A stretch of 64,000 nt of DNA, from positions 1,364,001 through 1,428,000 of the forward strand of contig CM065185.1 of the NCBI GenBank assembly GCA_033026295.1, in the 5' to 3' direction. A program made the translations under genes and the position numbers. Positions 12,701-27,700 of the stretch are shown here, one piece after another. Origin of the DNA: Channa striata. Taxonomy: Eukaryota > Chordata > Actinopteri > Anabantiformes > Channidae. Position 1 is the stretch's first letter. Each line of letters begins with the position of its first letter. A model generated the notes under the pieces. That model was not told where the DNA came from. It worked only from the letters and a program-made list of their open reading frames with translations, and made no database searches.

Positions 12701-15700
12701 TGACCACCCTTTGCCTTCAAAACAGCAGCAATTCTTCTAGGTACATTTGCACACAGTTTTTGAAGGAACTCGGCTGGTAGGTTGTCCCAAACATTTTGGA
12801 GAACCATCCACAGATTTTCTGTGGATGTAGGCTCTCACATCCTTCTGTCTCTTTATGTAGTCCCAGACTCACACTCCTACTAAATCCCTGACTTTGTGCA
12901 AGTGTACCTATATTGATTTGTTCATTCACTGCATTTTGTTCATTTACAAAGATTAATGTTTAACACTTTCCTTTTTTCACACCTGCCTGAAACTTTTGCA
13001 CAGTACTGTACATGTATCTCAATGTGAAGGTAAATATTATAGTTTAAAAGGGTGGAGCATAGTGGAGCATGTAAGGTTTCCGTAACTGGATACTGTAACT
13101 ATAGGACCCAAAAGCAGAAACTGAGATACACCAAGAGCGCAGGAGGTTTATTAACACATGAACTACGAAAAACAGTTAAATAATTATCACACAAAATACA
13201 GATACAATAACACTCAGCTCAAGACTTGAAGAGATGACAATATTAACTCAAACACAGAGACTTGGACTATAACTAAACTCACTCAAAAGATTTAACAACA
13301 TTAACTCATATACTGAGACTATAACACTCAACTCAGACTCTCAAGGAAATAAAGGCTGAAGATCAGGAAAGGAAGGAAGGATTAGAAAGAAGCACTAGAA
13401 CGGACCATGACACACTAGCAACCCCAAAACTCAAGACAAGCCCTTAAATACAAAACACGCAGGGGTGATGATGACGAAGATGAAAGGTAAAGGGTGAGTG
13501 CACCCGCAACCAGTTGAGAAGGGGAGGAGGGTAGATTCCAGAATCCTAACAATGATGAAGATGATGACGATGAAGATGATAAAAACCCAAATAGGAGACA
13601 AAAACCTGAAACAGGACAAAATACATCTAACTTACAACAGAGCAGGGCAAGGGATGAGTGGGCTTGTGGACTGAACTGACTTCAAGTCTCTCGTTAATGC
13701 TATCTTGATTGAATCGATGGTCTACTGTACCTTTGCCTGATAATTAAAATCCATTGTGGGTGGCCTCATGAAGCTCAGTAAGATATTGCCAACAAAGTGG
13801 AAAGCTGTCATAACGGCAAAGAGTTGACAGAGTGTGAAATATGAAACATGTCTTTCTTTGTCCTCCATGTGATCTCTTCTGGAGAAGATTTCCAGCCAAA
13901 AGTACATGTCGAGTTATTGTATTAAGGCGAAGGCTGAGGACAGATGTGTGTAACATTTCTGCTCTTACTGTTTAGGCCAGTGGCCAAGAGTGAGACCACT
14001 GAAATGCTGGCTTCTCAGATGGTTTTCCAGTGGTCTTCTTTTGTAGTATTTGTCTGTAGGTCTATGAATCTGTAGTAGCATGAATAAATTCAGATACATA
14101 TCATTGTGACTGATGGATTTGGATCATAAAAACAGCAGGTGCAGCGCTCTTATACAACAATAACAGTGATTAATTCACCAGTCTATTCCTGAATTCACCT
14201 CAACGTGATAATAATGACTTGGAAATATTGACAGCATTATTTTCCATTATTATCTAATTCAAAAATAAGACCTAGGAAAATCAGGTGTTCTTCAAAGACT
14301 TTGCCCTGGCTTTAGGACTGATTTCCCTATTTATCCAGAGAGCATATTTACTGGAGAGAAAAGTTCTCTAGCCAAAGGATCAAGCATATTAAACCTCAAC
14401 AGTGTCTCCAAAACAGCAGCAATGTAGCATCTTGTCCAGAGAAAGCAAAGTCACCAAGATTAGATCTTCCTTTCTTTAGTATCAAGTAGCATCGATGGAG
14501 CAGTTTGGTAAACGTCAGAAGGCTGTCATCTCTCATTAATAGGTTTTCAACATTTAGAAATTGTTCATATACTTTAAAACTTAATCTAATGCTGCAGGAG
14601 GATGGATATCCTTAACATTTTCAGCTTCTGATTAGTTTTGTCTTTCCAGAAATAGCTGATAAGATTTATAACCTGTTCAACGGATACACCAGTGGGAAGG
14701 AGCAGCAGACAGCATACAACACTCTGATGGATCTGGGTGCTCCCACACTGCACCGTGTGCTCTACCACTACAACCAGCGTTATGAGAGCTTTGGAGAATT
14801 CACCTGGAGGTGTGAGGATGAGCTAGGACCCAGGTACTGTGATCGTTTAACTTCGCCTCTTGGTTTGATACTGTAATGGATGAGGGAAAATGACTGTCAA
14901 ATGATTCAAATTTACAAATCTACAAAACGGCTTTGATATGTGACCTAAGATAACTAAAAGTGCATTCCTTAAAGCAAATTGATCATCAACTTTAGCTTGA
15001 TGGCCAATTTATTAGAAGAACCCAAAATTATACAAAGCCTTGTTGGTCCGTCCTGAGTCAGACTTTTACATAAGACCAAAAGACTGAGCCATTTCAAAGA
15101 ATTCCTAGACTCTGTTCACTGCAATCAGTCTCTGAAACTGCAGCAATGTCTGTGCCATTAATGAGTTGCTCTTCCACCAATAAAGTTCAATCTGCTGGTT
15201 TAAGCTTGTGCAATTGACATTGACGTTTCCAAATAATAACAGTGCAGCCTGGCTGCAAGACTGAAGTAAAATAAGATTCTGGGTTGGTGTCAGCACAACT
15301 TTCGAGTGCAGTTTTAGCAGACAGCCCTCCCACAAGGGAAGCAGTGACCAACAATTTTAAACATCTTGGAAAACCCAGATACTGACCTAGCTAGTAGATG
15401 ATGAAAAATGGAACGTGTGGCAGATTTGGACTAGACTATAGCTGCAGATATGCTCAATTAGTGATAACTTTACCCCCTCCTGTGTGAAACTCGTCCCATT
15501 CTAATTGTGACTTCTCATGTCTAGCTGGATAATGATTCTCATATTCGACATTTTACTCACTGTAAATACATCCCACAAAAAGACCAAACCCAACAATTAG
15601 ATCCTGATAACAAGTCTATGTTTTGTCTATAGGTCCAAAGTCTGAATAAGCTCATTCTTTGTGCCATTGATCTCAATTGGTGTCTAATAAAGCCCACAGC

Positions 15701-18700
15701 TCTTTATTAAGTAATTTATAATTTATCTAAACCAGTGTTGTCACATGTTGCAAAAAAATGTGTACACAATTTGCAGAATTATTAGATGTTGAGTGAAACT
15801 ATTGTTTTTTAAAGTCACAGAGCAGTTGAAGGAGGGAGTAAAGTTATGTAGCTAAAATCAACCTGAATACAGTCTGGTCCAATTACTCAGTGCAAAAATC
15901 TGATCTTCTATGTCCCGGGATCATTAATGGACAGGCTCAAGGTAAGTTTTCCTTACAATTGCTGACTAGGCAGGTTCCAAATCAGCCCTACGCCATGTGA
16001 CTCTAGTAGAAAGGACTATGGAACTTTTATACTATTTTCCAATTTGTTTATGTACTCATAGTGAAACGTACTGGTTGTCTGGTTAATACCGCTTTAAGCA
16101 AATATACAAATATTGTAGTCTGTGTTGAGTTCCTCTGCATAACATTCCATTGACTGTGCCTATTATTCATTTAATGAGATTAAGGTAATTTGCTTCTTAT
16201 TGCATCATAGCCAAAATGCATATGATGCTAAACACCTACAGTTTTTTAATGTAATGCTCTCCAGACCACAGGCGCCCATTTTTTAACTTTCACTGATTGC
16301 CGCATCTCAGGTAGACTCTGACCCTGCCTTTCTATATGTTCAGTGTGTCCTGCAAACATTGCCTTTTTATGCATTATCCTCAGTATTTTCAGCATTTCTT
16401 ATGTACAGCAGAGACATGATCTATTAGATGTTGGACTAAGTAGAAAAAAATGTCCTCTTATAGATGTAAAGTTGAGTCTATTAACAGGAATGTAAATAAG
16501 ATATTTATTGTGTGTTATCACCTGAAAAAAAGAACAGTTACGTCTCCTACGTTTCCTAGCCACTGCCATGTTGCACACCTATGTTCCTACAGTCATCCAC
16601 AATGGACAAACTAAACTGTGGTTCTCAAGAGGGAATTTCATGTTTCATGAAGAAGAATATGTTGGCTAGAACACTGCAACATGTAAAGCACTGAGCACGT
16701 ATGTAAATATCACTTCCTGTTGTCTCAGCATTGTTCATGTCACACAAAGAAATAGAATAAAATGCAGATCAGTTATATGTCTTTCTGGGCCTTTGGAGGA
16801 CTTCCAGTCTGTCCCCTGACCGCTTCACTCTCTCCCTCTCCATCTAAAAGCTGCTAAATGATTTACTATGCATTTGAAAGAAAACAGTGTACAACGTCAC
16901 CATAATATTACTTCTCTATTAAATAATAGGATGCATTAAAGAGAGCAGCATGTCTTCCTAAAGCCAAAAACCCCTTTAACAAAAGCAAAACACAGGTAAT
17001 CCTATCTAGCCGAAGCAGTCCCTTTGCATGTTTTTCAAAGCAATCTGTCATTTGTTCCAAATCGCCTTTTTTCCCAGCACAGTTACAAACAAATCCCACA
17101 CTGGCTCACACAGCCAAATCCAAAAGGTTTCAGCCCATTCGAAGCTTAGCGTTGGCCATCTCTTGTTTAGGTCGTTGAAGGCGGGCAGCTTCTGATGAAC
17201 TGTCTTTGATTCTAAACGGTTGTTTGCGTGAATTAGAGGTACAGGGTGAATTCATTCAGACTGACTGGGATTCAGGCTGAGTGAGCGTAACCTCCGTGGC
17301 ATCAACAGGTTAAACAAGCTATGTGAAGCAACACACAACCAGAGAGGGCCCCACATTTCCCTCCAAACCACGGATAAGCACTCATAATGTAAAATTGTAG
17401 CTTAATGTTTTATAAACAGCGCCATGGGTCCAACAGAAAATTCAATTATAAATAAAGCAGTCTGTGGTGCATGCTTTCACTTTAGCAGGTGAAACTGGTT
17501 AGCTAAGGCTCCCTTAATTCTCCCTTTCTCTCTACATCTACATGAAAGGTTGTTTTCAATAGGGACCACACTGGAAAGAGTTGCTGTAATTTAGGGAGTT
17601 GCTGAAGTATTCTATTAAAATACACTAAGATTAACAGCCCCTCAAATTAGTCTAAGGGAGGAGTGATTAATGCTCATAAAGGCATTTCAGGGCTGGAAAG
17701 GCTGCCGAGAAGTGCATTCAAGGTGAGGCCTTTACCGGGGGAATGAGTATCCACACACCTTGTTTAGTCAAGCCATCAAGGGAATACTGGACTTTCTTAT
17801 CTGTCTGGTTTGGTGTGAGGGAAGATCTTCTACACTGAGCACGCGGGCAACAGAGTGGTTATTTATGTGGTTTGAAGTCACATTAAGTCATGCTTAAGAC
17901 CATGTTAAGTCAGATTTTATATCAACCTTTATATAAACTTTTCTTTAACTTAAAAAAAGATTGTCGTTGTTTTCAATACCACCTTGTAATTTGAAAAGTT
18001 AACCGCACTGAGAGTTTGATATCATTTAGCATTTTGGCTATGATGCAAATAAGATCAACTTTTCAAAAATCAACACTGTTCTAGATGATTCCAAAATCAG
18101 CAGCTGGTAACGACGGTGATGGTAAAGTTTTTGGTGGATGCATTTTGCAAGCAAAAATGGCTTGTGGTGCACCACCTTTTGTCAAATCGGCAATGCAAAT
18201 TGTCAGTCTATATACCATCTATATACCATAGATGGTCACTTAAACTTATGCCCATCCATCTGTTATCTTTATCCGCTTATCCTATTTGTCGCAGGGGGCT
18301 TGAGCCTATGCCAGCTGTCATAAGGCAAGAGGCAGGGTCCACCCTGGGCATTTAGCCATTCTATCTCGGTGCCAACACAGAGAGACATACACAGGCAGAC
18401 AACTATTCACACTCACATTTACCACTCACCAATTAAGCTATCATGTCTTTGGAGTGTGGGAGGAAACCAGCAGACCCAGAGGAAACCCACACTAGCACGG
18501 ATAGAAGAAGCAAAATCCCGTGACCTTCTGGCTGTGAGGCAGCACCACCATGCACAACCATCTGGACACCAAATTACAACAAAAATCATCTCCAGGCACC
18601 TAAAAATTAAAAAAAAAAACATTTCAGGTGTGTTTGCAGAAGAAACGTTTATGCTCCTGTGATGAATATAGTGACATGCTCTAAACACATTGGAAAACTA

Positions 18701-21700
18701 TTGTCATTTAACACAGTTGGCCAGTGCATTGAGCGATGCAACCTGAAACTCGGCTACACAAGAAGGAAGTCAGACATCAGCGTTGTTCTGTGATGAAATG
18801 CCACTGAGTTGTCTGGGCCCAAGTCCAGGCTCACGTCAAAGACCAGATCTGTGGTGCTTTTCGACGCCACGAGCTACAGCACGTGCCAAAGTTGAAGGCC
18901 ACTTTGACTGGTGTCAGTGAAGGCAACTTTAATGATACCGGGCTGCGTGGGTGATTTGCATACGTGTGAGGATACCATCGACACGCAGCTGTCATGGCAA
19001 CATCTTTCTCGGGAGGTCTGCAAGATGATGCCAGGACTCATTTTGCACGTTACAAAGGGGGTTTGTGCTTCTCTGACACATGCACTGTTGGCACACTGGC
19101 ACTGCAGACAGTCACAAGGCACCAGTGTGTGTTTAGTGAACTCTTTAACCCTCAGTCTAGTCACTGGAAATCTGGAAGGAAACAATGAAATGTTTCTAGT
19201 TTGTTTTTAATAGTTTGTGCTGATGTAAACTGATCAGTTTTCGGATGTGGTACATATCTGATAAAACACACTATAAATCCTCTCAGCAGAGTCAAATAAT
19301 CAGAAACTTTAACACAGGTCATCACATAATAGCCATGTAAAATTATTGTTGTCAGTAATGGCTGCCTATAATGTATTTTCAGCGAAGGCCGGAATTTTTT
19401 AAATCAAATTAACAGAAGAAATAAAGCTAGAGAGCATAACGGTCATTTCTGCCTAAGCATGCCAAATTTCATTACGTTAAAATGTGACTGAAGTGTTTTA
19501 TATGCTCAAATACATATACTCATATTCATTTCAGTTCAATTCAACCTTATTTCTATAGCGCCAATTCACATCAGCCTCACATGTATATAAGTTCTTGGTT
19601 TCTAACTATAGCCATTTGTTTTTATATAAATGTATTTTTCTTTATTTGCAAGATCCTTTGCTCCTCAGCAGAGCCTCTTTACGCCTGTTTTTTGTTTTTG
19701 CTGTTGTTGGGTTGTCTGCTGTTGCCACAGTTCCTTTAGCCACTTTCGAGCGAAAATACGTGTCCCACCCAAACAACACAGATCTGTGATACCGCCAACA
19801 GTGAACACTAGATCAGACACACACACACACACAGTTTCATCTTAGCCTGATCAACTCCTCTGGTTATGAGGACAAATCCCCAGTCTCTTTGTCACAAACA
19901 ATGAGGCCTGAATAAACTAGATTTTCATGACTCAGTCAAAATAGAGATAACGACAACCCGCTCAGTCTCTGATGCAGTGAACACTCGTATCGGCCAAATA
20001 ACCAACACCTGTAAATGAATGAACAGTGTAGTTTTATATTCCCTGTTGCAGCAAAAACTCGAATACCTGCCGTTTTTTTCTTTTCCGTCCCCCAGAGGAC
20101 ATTTGTGTTGCTTTTTTCATCCAACGTTGCGCGAGCTTTTAGCTCAAACCATAAAGCCACAAAAACACATCTTCTCCCGAGGACCAGACCTTGTCATGGC
20201 CAGGGGAGTGCCATCGTTAAGGCAAACTGCTGTTGCTTTAGAAAGGCTAGATGTTTTGGCTGGACTGAAAGAAAATCCTCGATCCAGGCCACTTGAGACT
20301 TGACCGTGTCCTTGCTGGACTCAGTGGCCTTTGATGAACTAAAACAAATTAGATTTTTGTTGTATTTTCTTTTTGTTTTTACATGACAGTCTCTCTAATC
20401 AGAGGAGTGCTTGCAATATTAACTATTGTTATTGTTGGAATTTCTCATAATCACAATCACAGCAGACTGTTTACTTTGCTCTCTGACTTATTTTTTCTGA
20501 CAAAAATACACAGATTTTGTAGAAGTGCCTTTTAGCTGCTTGTCGAGCAGTGATTAATTGGTTTCTGTTATACTGAATAATGAACCTAGATATATAAATA
20601 TTTACATACTCTGATATTAATTTCTAATAAAAATATCTCATTCTGAATATCAGTATACTTTGTTTTGAGTTACTTCAGTTCAATTAAAACTTCCTCATTT
20701 GCCCTGGTGATGAGAGAGCCAGCATCCTGCTTTGACTGATTATTGCCAAACTGGGGAACAAAATCAGATAATACTTTCATTGCAGAACTCAAATCGAAAA
20801 AGGCTGTAAGGAAGTCTGAACGTGGACTATTACAGTATAAATAACCTCGTGATTGTATGTAGGCCACACACTACTGACCCAAACACTGCTCTTTGAAAAC
20901 ATATCAAAGTAGAGGAATATATATAATTATAATTATAATTCATTTCGTTTAGTCGTTTAGTATATATTCAAATCTATCCTTGGTGAACAGAATACCTGTT
21001 AAAAATGTAAACCCCAGTTTCTTCTGTCTAAATCCTATGTTGTGAACATCCACCATCTAACACTATGAATTCTGTGTGGTACAAGAAGCCAGTTCTTTCT
21101 GGACAGGATACAACATTGCAAATTACTTTACAGTACTGTGCCAGTCAAAAGTCTGGATAGACCCTCCCACTGAAATGAATGAGAAAGTGTGTTCAAACTT
21201 TTGGATCATTTTTGTGATTTAGGCAGCAAGTGCAGCCCCTCCAAAACAGAGTAGGCAAAACCATTTGTTTCTTAGCAGTATGAACTTGGACAGTGTTGGA
21301 TAGAAGGTCTTTGCAGATAGGTTTGTTTTTAAGAACTAGGTTCATTCAGTTCCTAGTTCTCAGATCTAACCTCGTCAAAATCACAAATGCTCTAGGGTTT
21401 GATGGGTTCCAGTTCTGCTGCTTCAGAACTCTGGTCTGTATGTATCTCATACCTAACTGCACACACACTAAGCTGGTTCTAGCCAGTCGAGAATTTTAAC
21501 CCTTTCTGCTTGATTAGTAAGTGTTGAGGTCTCCTGTGATATTATGACTTTGATAATGATTAATACCTGTGTAGAATGTTGTGGAGCATGGCAGACTGTA
21601 GACGATCGTGGTAGAGCAGGGAGAGGAAGGGCTGGATCGAGGAGAGGGGATCGATTTCTACTCTTATACTGCTGGTGCTAGTTTGAGTTCTGCAGAATTT

Positions 21701-24700
21701 ACAGATACTACAATACTGCATAAGTTGCATTATGTAGCTTTAGGAATAAAAGAAAGAAGGAGACATGGTGTAGCTTCTGCCGCTGCCTGAGAGTCTTCAT
21801 TCGTGTCTCTGTCCAATACATGTTGCTCATTGGTCATTATCTTCCGGCATCATAACTATAGGCCAGTAGGCACATGCTCCACATGCTAGTCGGTTTAGTT
21901 GTTTGGTTTAGGCACCAAAAGTGCATGCTTATTGTTAGCGTTAGGTACCATTTTTTAATACAAAGGCACGTTTGTGGCGTGTGTTTAAATATTCCAATAG
22001 CTAAGAGAAGAGAAAGTGGTCAACCAACTTCGGAACCCTTGTATGAACAAAAGCTCTTGAAGGCCACACATAACTTTAGCACAAGAATATGAAATGGTCT
22101 TGTAGGAGAATGATTTTGAAAATATCTTTTACAAAAATATGTATCTATATATTACCTGTCGGTGTATTTTACATAAAGTGTAAGTCTGCTCACATCATCA
22201 ACATTCCTGCTCACATGTGCAGTCAAAACCACACAGAAGTTTGAGGTGAGAGTCTTTCAAAGGAGCACTCGCGTTGGATCTTAAAGACCATTTTCCACCC
22301 CTGTACGTGCACCATCAGGATTTATAGTGACAACTGCTGCGTTTTGTAGCCAGTGAAACGTTCCTCTGCTCTCCTGACGAATGAAAGCATAACAAACCAC
22401 TTTTTTTCTCTTTATTTAAAGCAAATAAATATCCCAATTTCCTGAAACCACGGAAGTCTGTGGCAAAATATTGGGAACATAAAGAGGTTTCAGAAAAATG
22501 ATATGAACGACAGTATGGCAGCACACTAGCAGTACCATGTTGTTGTGTGCAGACAGGCTGCCTGAAGACTGACATCATTAAAATGATTGTCCTTCTGTAT
22601 AGTTTCCAGACCAGATGATCCCAGAGCCTGTAGAAGTTGTTAGGGTTTTGTCGACATGCATTTGCCAAAGGGGTGTTGCCCTGATGGGCACCTGTAGGTA
22701 CATAAAAACACTTGGATTCCAGAAACTATGGTGTGACGCTTATTAGATGGACAACTGCTTTTAATGTGTCATAACATGCAAAAAAAAAAATTTGAAAGAA
22801 ATATGAACAGCGGCACATTTACCAGGAAATGTGATGATGTGCTACAGAACAGCAGCTGATTCAGGATAAGATAAATCCACAGGCCACAGTGCCGATATTA
22901 TTGCCAAGTTTAAGTTAAAAACCCCAACTTATCAACAAAATCAAAAATAAAAAAAGACCTGTGGGTTATTGTTTGAACGGGTGGCTGACAAGAGGATATT
23001 AACAAGCCACAGAGACTAGAGGACATGCTAGCAAAAAAGTAAAACAACAACTTTTTTGCCTTTTTGTTGCTTCTAAGACAGAGAGAGAAAAAATGATGCA
23101 GTACTGCAGTAGTTTTTCACGAAACACAGAAAGGGCAGTGAAGTAGATACAGCAGAAATAATGTCAGAAAATACCAGAGATGGACATCACATATACGTCA
23201 AAAAATAAAAGGAACAGAAGTTTAGACCGAGTAAATTTTCCTCACCGTCTATTTGTATCACGCTGAGACCAGTATCCTATAATGCACTGTGCTTTAGCTA
23301 AGTCACGTGTACACAATCTAAAAGCTGCGTAGTAAGGTGCAGGACTGTCCGTGCTAATGTTCCACATATTTCCTGAAATAATGAGTGAGAGGGGATCTGC
23401 CACTTACAGCGAAGAAACTATGGCAGCAGTACATCAGAGTGTGGGATAACACACATTCCTACATTCCATGTAGGAGATGAAACCCTATGAGTCACGCAAA
23501 GTCCTTGATAAGAGATGAGACTAGCACTAACTGATGGAATGTATGCAATTCAACAAAAACATGACGCTGAAAACCATCTTAGGATTTTGTGTATATTCTG
23601 TATACACACAGCAGCCAGTTCACAACCAATCAGCAAATGTGATATTGTCCTGCTGTATGAATGAAAATGTGGTACAGAGAAGAAAAATCATCCACTTATC
23701 CACCGCGCATAACTGTGCAATGTGCATTATTTTCAATTCTTATTTTTACCTTGGAAAGCTTTGAACCTTCCCAAAGATAAACACATTTTACACATTATTT
23801 CCTCTCACAAAGTTTAATTAATGAGCAACCGGCTCTTCACTACACCTTGGTGTTTGCGGTCACAGCGTCACATTGCCGGTGGGTTTGGAAACTTTGGCTG
23901 CTGTAGTTCCTAGATTATCCTAGCAACATTAATATTCCTTTTTGTAGTGCAGTTGCTGCTGATTTTCTTAAAGGATATTGTCCACGTCATTTTGAGGTTA
24001 AGGCAGAAATCTCAGATATTTCAAAATGCTTAGATGTGCATGTCCTCTGTTCTTGTCTCCAAGGTTTTAAATGTTAGTCTAAAATGAACCATAGACATCA
24101 GCTACATATGTCACATGTACATATACAAATACACAAAGTATTGTAAAGCACTAATCCCATTTATGTCAATTTGAGAGCATATTAAACAACATCACCTTAA
24201 ACTTTATTTAGAATTTTTAGATCACATGAGCTTCCACAGCAAATGGGTTTTGCCGCTTGTTACACAAAGTTATCACACTATTCTTATCAGCCCATAAATA
24301 TTGAGAGGAGATGAGCTACAATCAAGTAAGTTCTGAGGTTCCTGCAATTCACTATGGTGTGTCTGACAGTCACAGTTTTAAGATAAACATGAAGCTACAA
24401 CCTGTTTAGGTTTAGGGAATGAGTTTGATAAGGGTTTAAACCAGAAGTGTATCTACTGTCCTTTGGAGGTAGGAAATTCAATTCAATTCAATTCAAGAAC
24501 AGAGCAACAAAAGCAACAAAAACATTGGGCGGGTTAGTGGGACCAGTAGCTGCACACTGGAAATCACACATCGCCAAATCTGGTGACACCTGAGGACAGG
24601 GACAGAGAGAGGAAGACAGAGAGGGAGAAAGACGACTACGGGACAAATAAGATACAGAGTTAATGTCATACAGTGGTGACATTATAGATGTGGGGTGAGA

Positions 24701-27700
24701 GGAGAGAATGAAGAGAAGAGGAAAGTGGCTCAGTGCATCAGGGGTTGGTCCCCCAGCAGTCTAAGCCTATAGCAGCAGGACTGAAACTAACTATAAACTT
24801 TATAAAAGAAGAAGGTTTTGAGCCTATTCTTAAAGTAGAGAGGGTGTCTGTTTCCTGAATCTGGACTGGGAGCTGGTTCCACAGGAGAGGAGCTTGAGAG
24901 GTAAAGGCTCTGCCTCCCATTCTGGGAACCACAAGTAGGCCTGCATTCTGAGACCGAAGTGGTCTAGTAGGATGATATGGTACAAGGAGATCTTTTAGGT
25001 GTGATGGGGCTTGACCAATTGGAGCTTCATAGATAAGAAGAAGGGTTTTAAATTGTATTCCACATTTAACAAACTCTGTATTCACGTCACATTTAAAACG
25101 CTTGCTCACTAGAAGGTCATAAACATGGGCTGATCACAACCGATGGCCCCCCTGTTTGAATGTAAAAACAATCAAATCATCAGCATGGAAATGTGCTGTA
25201 GGTGTATAAATGTCTCTTTTGACTTGAGAAATTGGGATCAAATTTATTTTTTGATAATGGAAACAGTAGTCCATGAAGTGAATTTGGTAGTTGTAAACTG
25301 GACCACTGCATGTTTGTCTCTGGTTTCTCTGCAAATTGCTATCGTCGCTTGAATATATCTGCCATCATCAGTCATTTTCTCACCAGAGTCTGGTCTTCCT
25401 CAGCCCCGTTTCCTTTCTCGCTGTCGTCTACCATTTCAGTGTCATCTATGTTTTTACCATTTTCAACTTTTTATCAATGTTGTCGTCGTTGCCACATCAG
25501 CATTAGATCTGCCTCAGGACTCTTCCAGGTGAGTGACTCCAATGATTTACAGAACATGTGGTTTTCTTTTTTACCCACACACTATTACATTGTGCATTTA
25601 CTTAAACTGACGCTTACAGAAAGGAATCCAAATGACTGGAAGTAAATAGCTCAAACTGTCATGCATTAGAATATTCAATCCATACATAATTAAAATATGT
25701 AAAAAAGTAGAGATTTGTAAACAGACAAATGTTGAAGTTGGGGCATTAATCTGCTCTAACTGGTGACTGTGCAGCTTGAGATCTCTAATGTGTCAACATT
25801 TCATCAGTAAATTGTGTTGTGGCACTGGTGATTTTGGTGCATCCAGCAGACTTGTGGCTTGGCAGAACAGGGACCGCTGTGCTCTAGAAGTGCTGGTTTG
25901 GCTGAGGAATGAGCAGAAACTGTGTGTGGAATGAATGAAATCTCCTTCCATTGCCATTTTTCGATATTAAAACATTTGACAAGGTTTCACTACAGTGGCC
26001 AAAACGGCTGCACTAGGCATAATGATTATTTATTGCACTCAGTGTCCCTGGTTTGGCCAAAGGACAATTTCAAGCATTTTAAAGTCTCCCTGCTGCCTCT
26101 CTATAGTATTACAGCCTCCACTTGCCACAGCCATTCATTTATTCATTCATTCATTTTTCCGCTGTTTTTACTTTCTTCATTCCAACCCAGACCTTCAGCA
26201 GCCACTGTGTGCTTTGGGTCAAAGTTGGAATGTGTCAGTAACAGAGTGGCTTACCCCGTGAGCTCCTTCAGACAGGAAGCAGTGGTGGATGGATAACAAA
26301 CTGTAAACCTGTATTCCTGCTCTATCAACCCACCGGCTTGTGCACCGGTACAGACTTGTATATAGGGGGGGCTGTAGCTCAGTTGGTCCGTGGTTTGATT
26401 CCCGGTTCCTCCTCTCTATGTGTCGAATTGTCCTTGGGCAAGACACTGAACCCTAAGGGGCTGCTGGTGGATCAGGTGAGCACCGTGTTGAGCACCGTGG
26501 TGATCACCAGGTGAGTGTGTGAATGCGTGAATGAGAAGAAGTATCGTAAAGCGCTGTTGATAAAAGCTTTACATAAGTGGGCGTTTACCCAGTGGTCTTC
26601 TTGGTCTGCTCCCTTCATGAGAAACCTTATGCTCTCTGTGTTCATGACCAAATGCATCCCTTTGACCTCTGCTTTGACACATCAGCAGACCTTCTGTCTT
26701 TAGACCAGTGCAGACAGAAGCTATTAGAAAGTTGCCCCAGCAGGGATCATGTAGAGGATGAGTAGTCTCAGAGACTTACTAATTAGGTTCCTGAGCACTG
26801 TGTATGCACCTGTATGTATGTTGTATATGTATGTAAGGTTAATTTGCATTGACTCATTCCTTTGTCCTATTTTGCGAATTCAGCTGCTCAGCTGACTCGT
26901 TAAAAGGCCGAACGCAACATGTAAGCCCTGTCAATCTGACTGGCCCACCACGAGTGAAACCTGCTCTGCCGATTAAACTCACCATAATCATCACTTGTGA
27001 GCTGCCTAAACTTGCCTTGCAGTTTTTGTCATGACACTGTCCGCTCTCATCACTTTACACCTGTTGTCCCTAGTGTCGGGACTGAGAGTGGAAAGATGTC
27101 ACTTCATGTTTCAGATTGGAACACTTTAGAAAAATCATCAATCTTATGACTCTGACTCATTTCGACTCTGATCCCAATCATTAACCTAGCCTTTGTTAAT
27201 GATTGACATCATCATTCATAGTTTTTCAATTATTTTAAACAAGGTTCTGCAAATCTCAGTGGGACTTGCCTGTTTAAATTAAGGTTAAATTAAACAAATT
27301 AAAACTAATAAGGCTACACTGCTCTACTCTGAACAAGTGTCTGAATAAATATTCATTCTTAGATGTAGTGAAGTAAAAGTCAAAGTAGCCATAATTAAAT
27401 GTACTTGCAGTGAAGTAAAGAAACATAAAAAATTTGCTTAGGCACAGTAACGAAGGACTCATACTGACTGTATTTATACTGTTTATATGTGTCCAAGGTA
27501 AAAAAGAAGCAAACACCACAGCTCTGTCCCATTTCACTCATTGATTTGAGCAATTCCACTCAAAAGTTCCAGGACAGTGCAAACTTTTATTTAAATTATT
27601 CCCAAAAAAACTGTTAATAGGTTGGTACGGCTTCGTGACTAAAGGCCAATTTCTACGTCCTCGTGGATACATGTAAACGTTGACGCGGGCCTATGCTTGG

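Noticed and set aside
26365..26402. tRNA gene (A and B boxes present)
   Set aside because: The boxes are too close and no acceptor stem forms; the downstream body is a teleost SINE.
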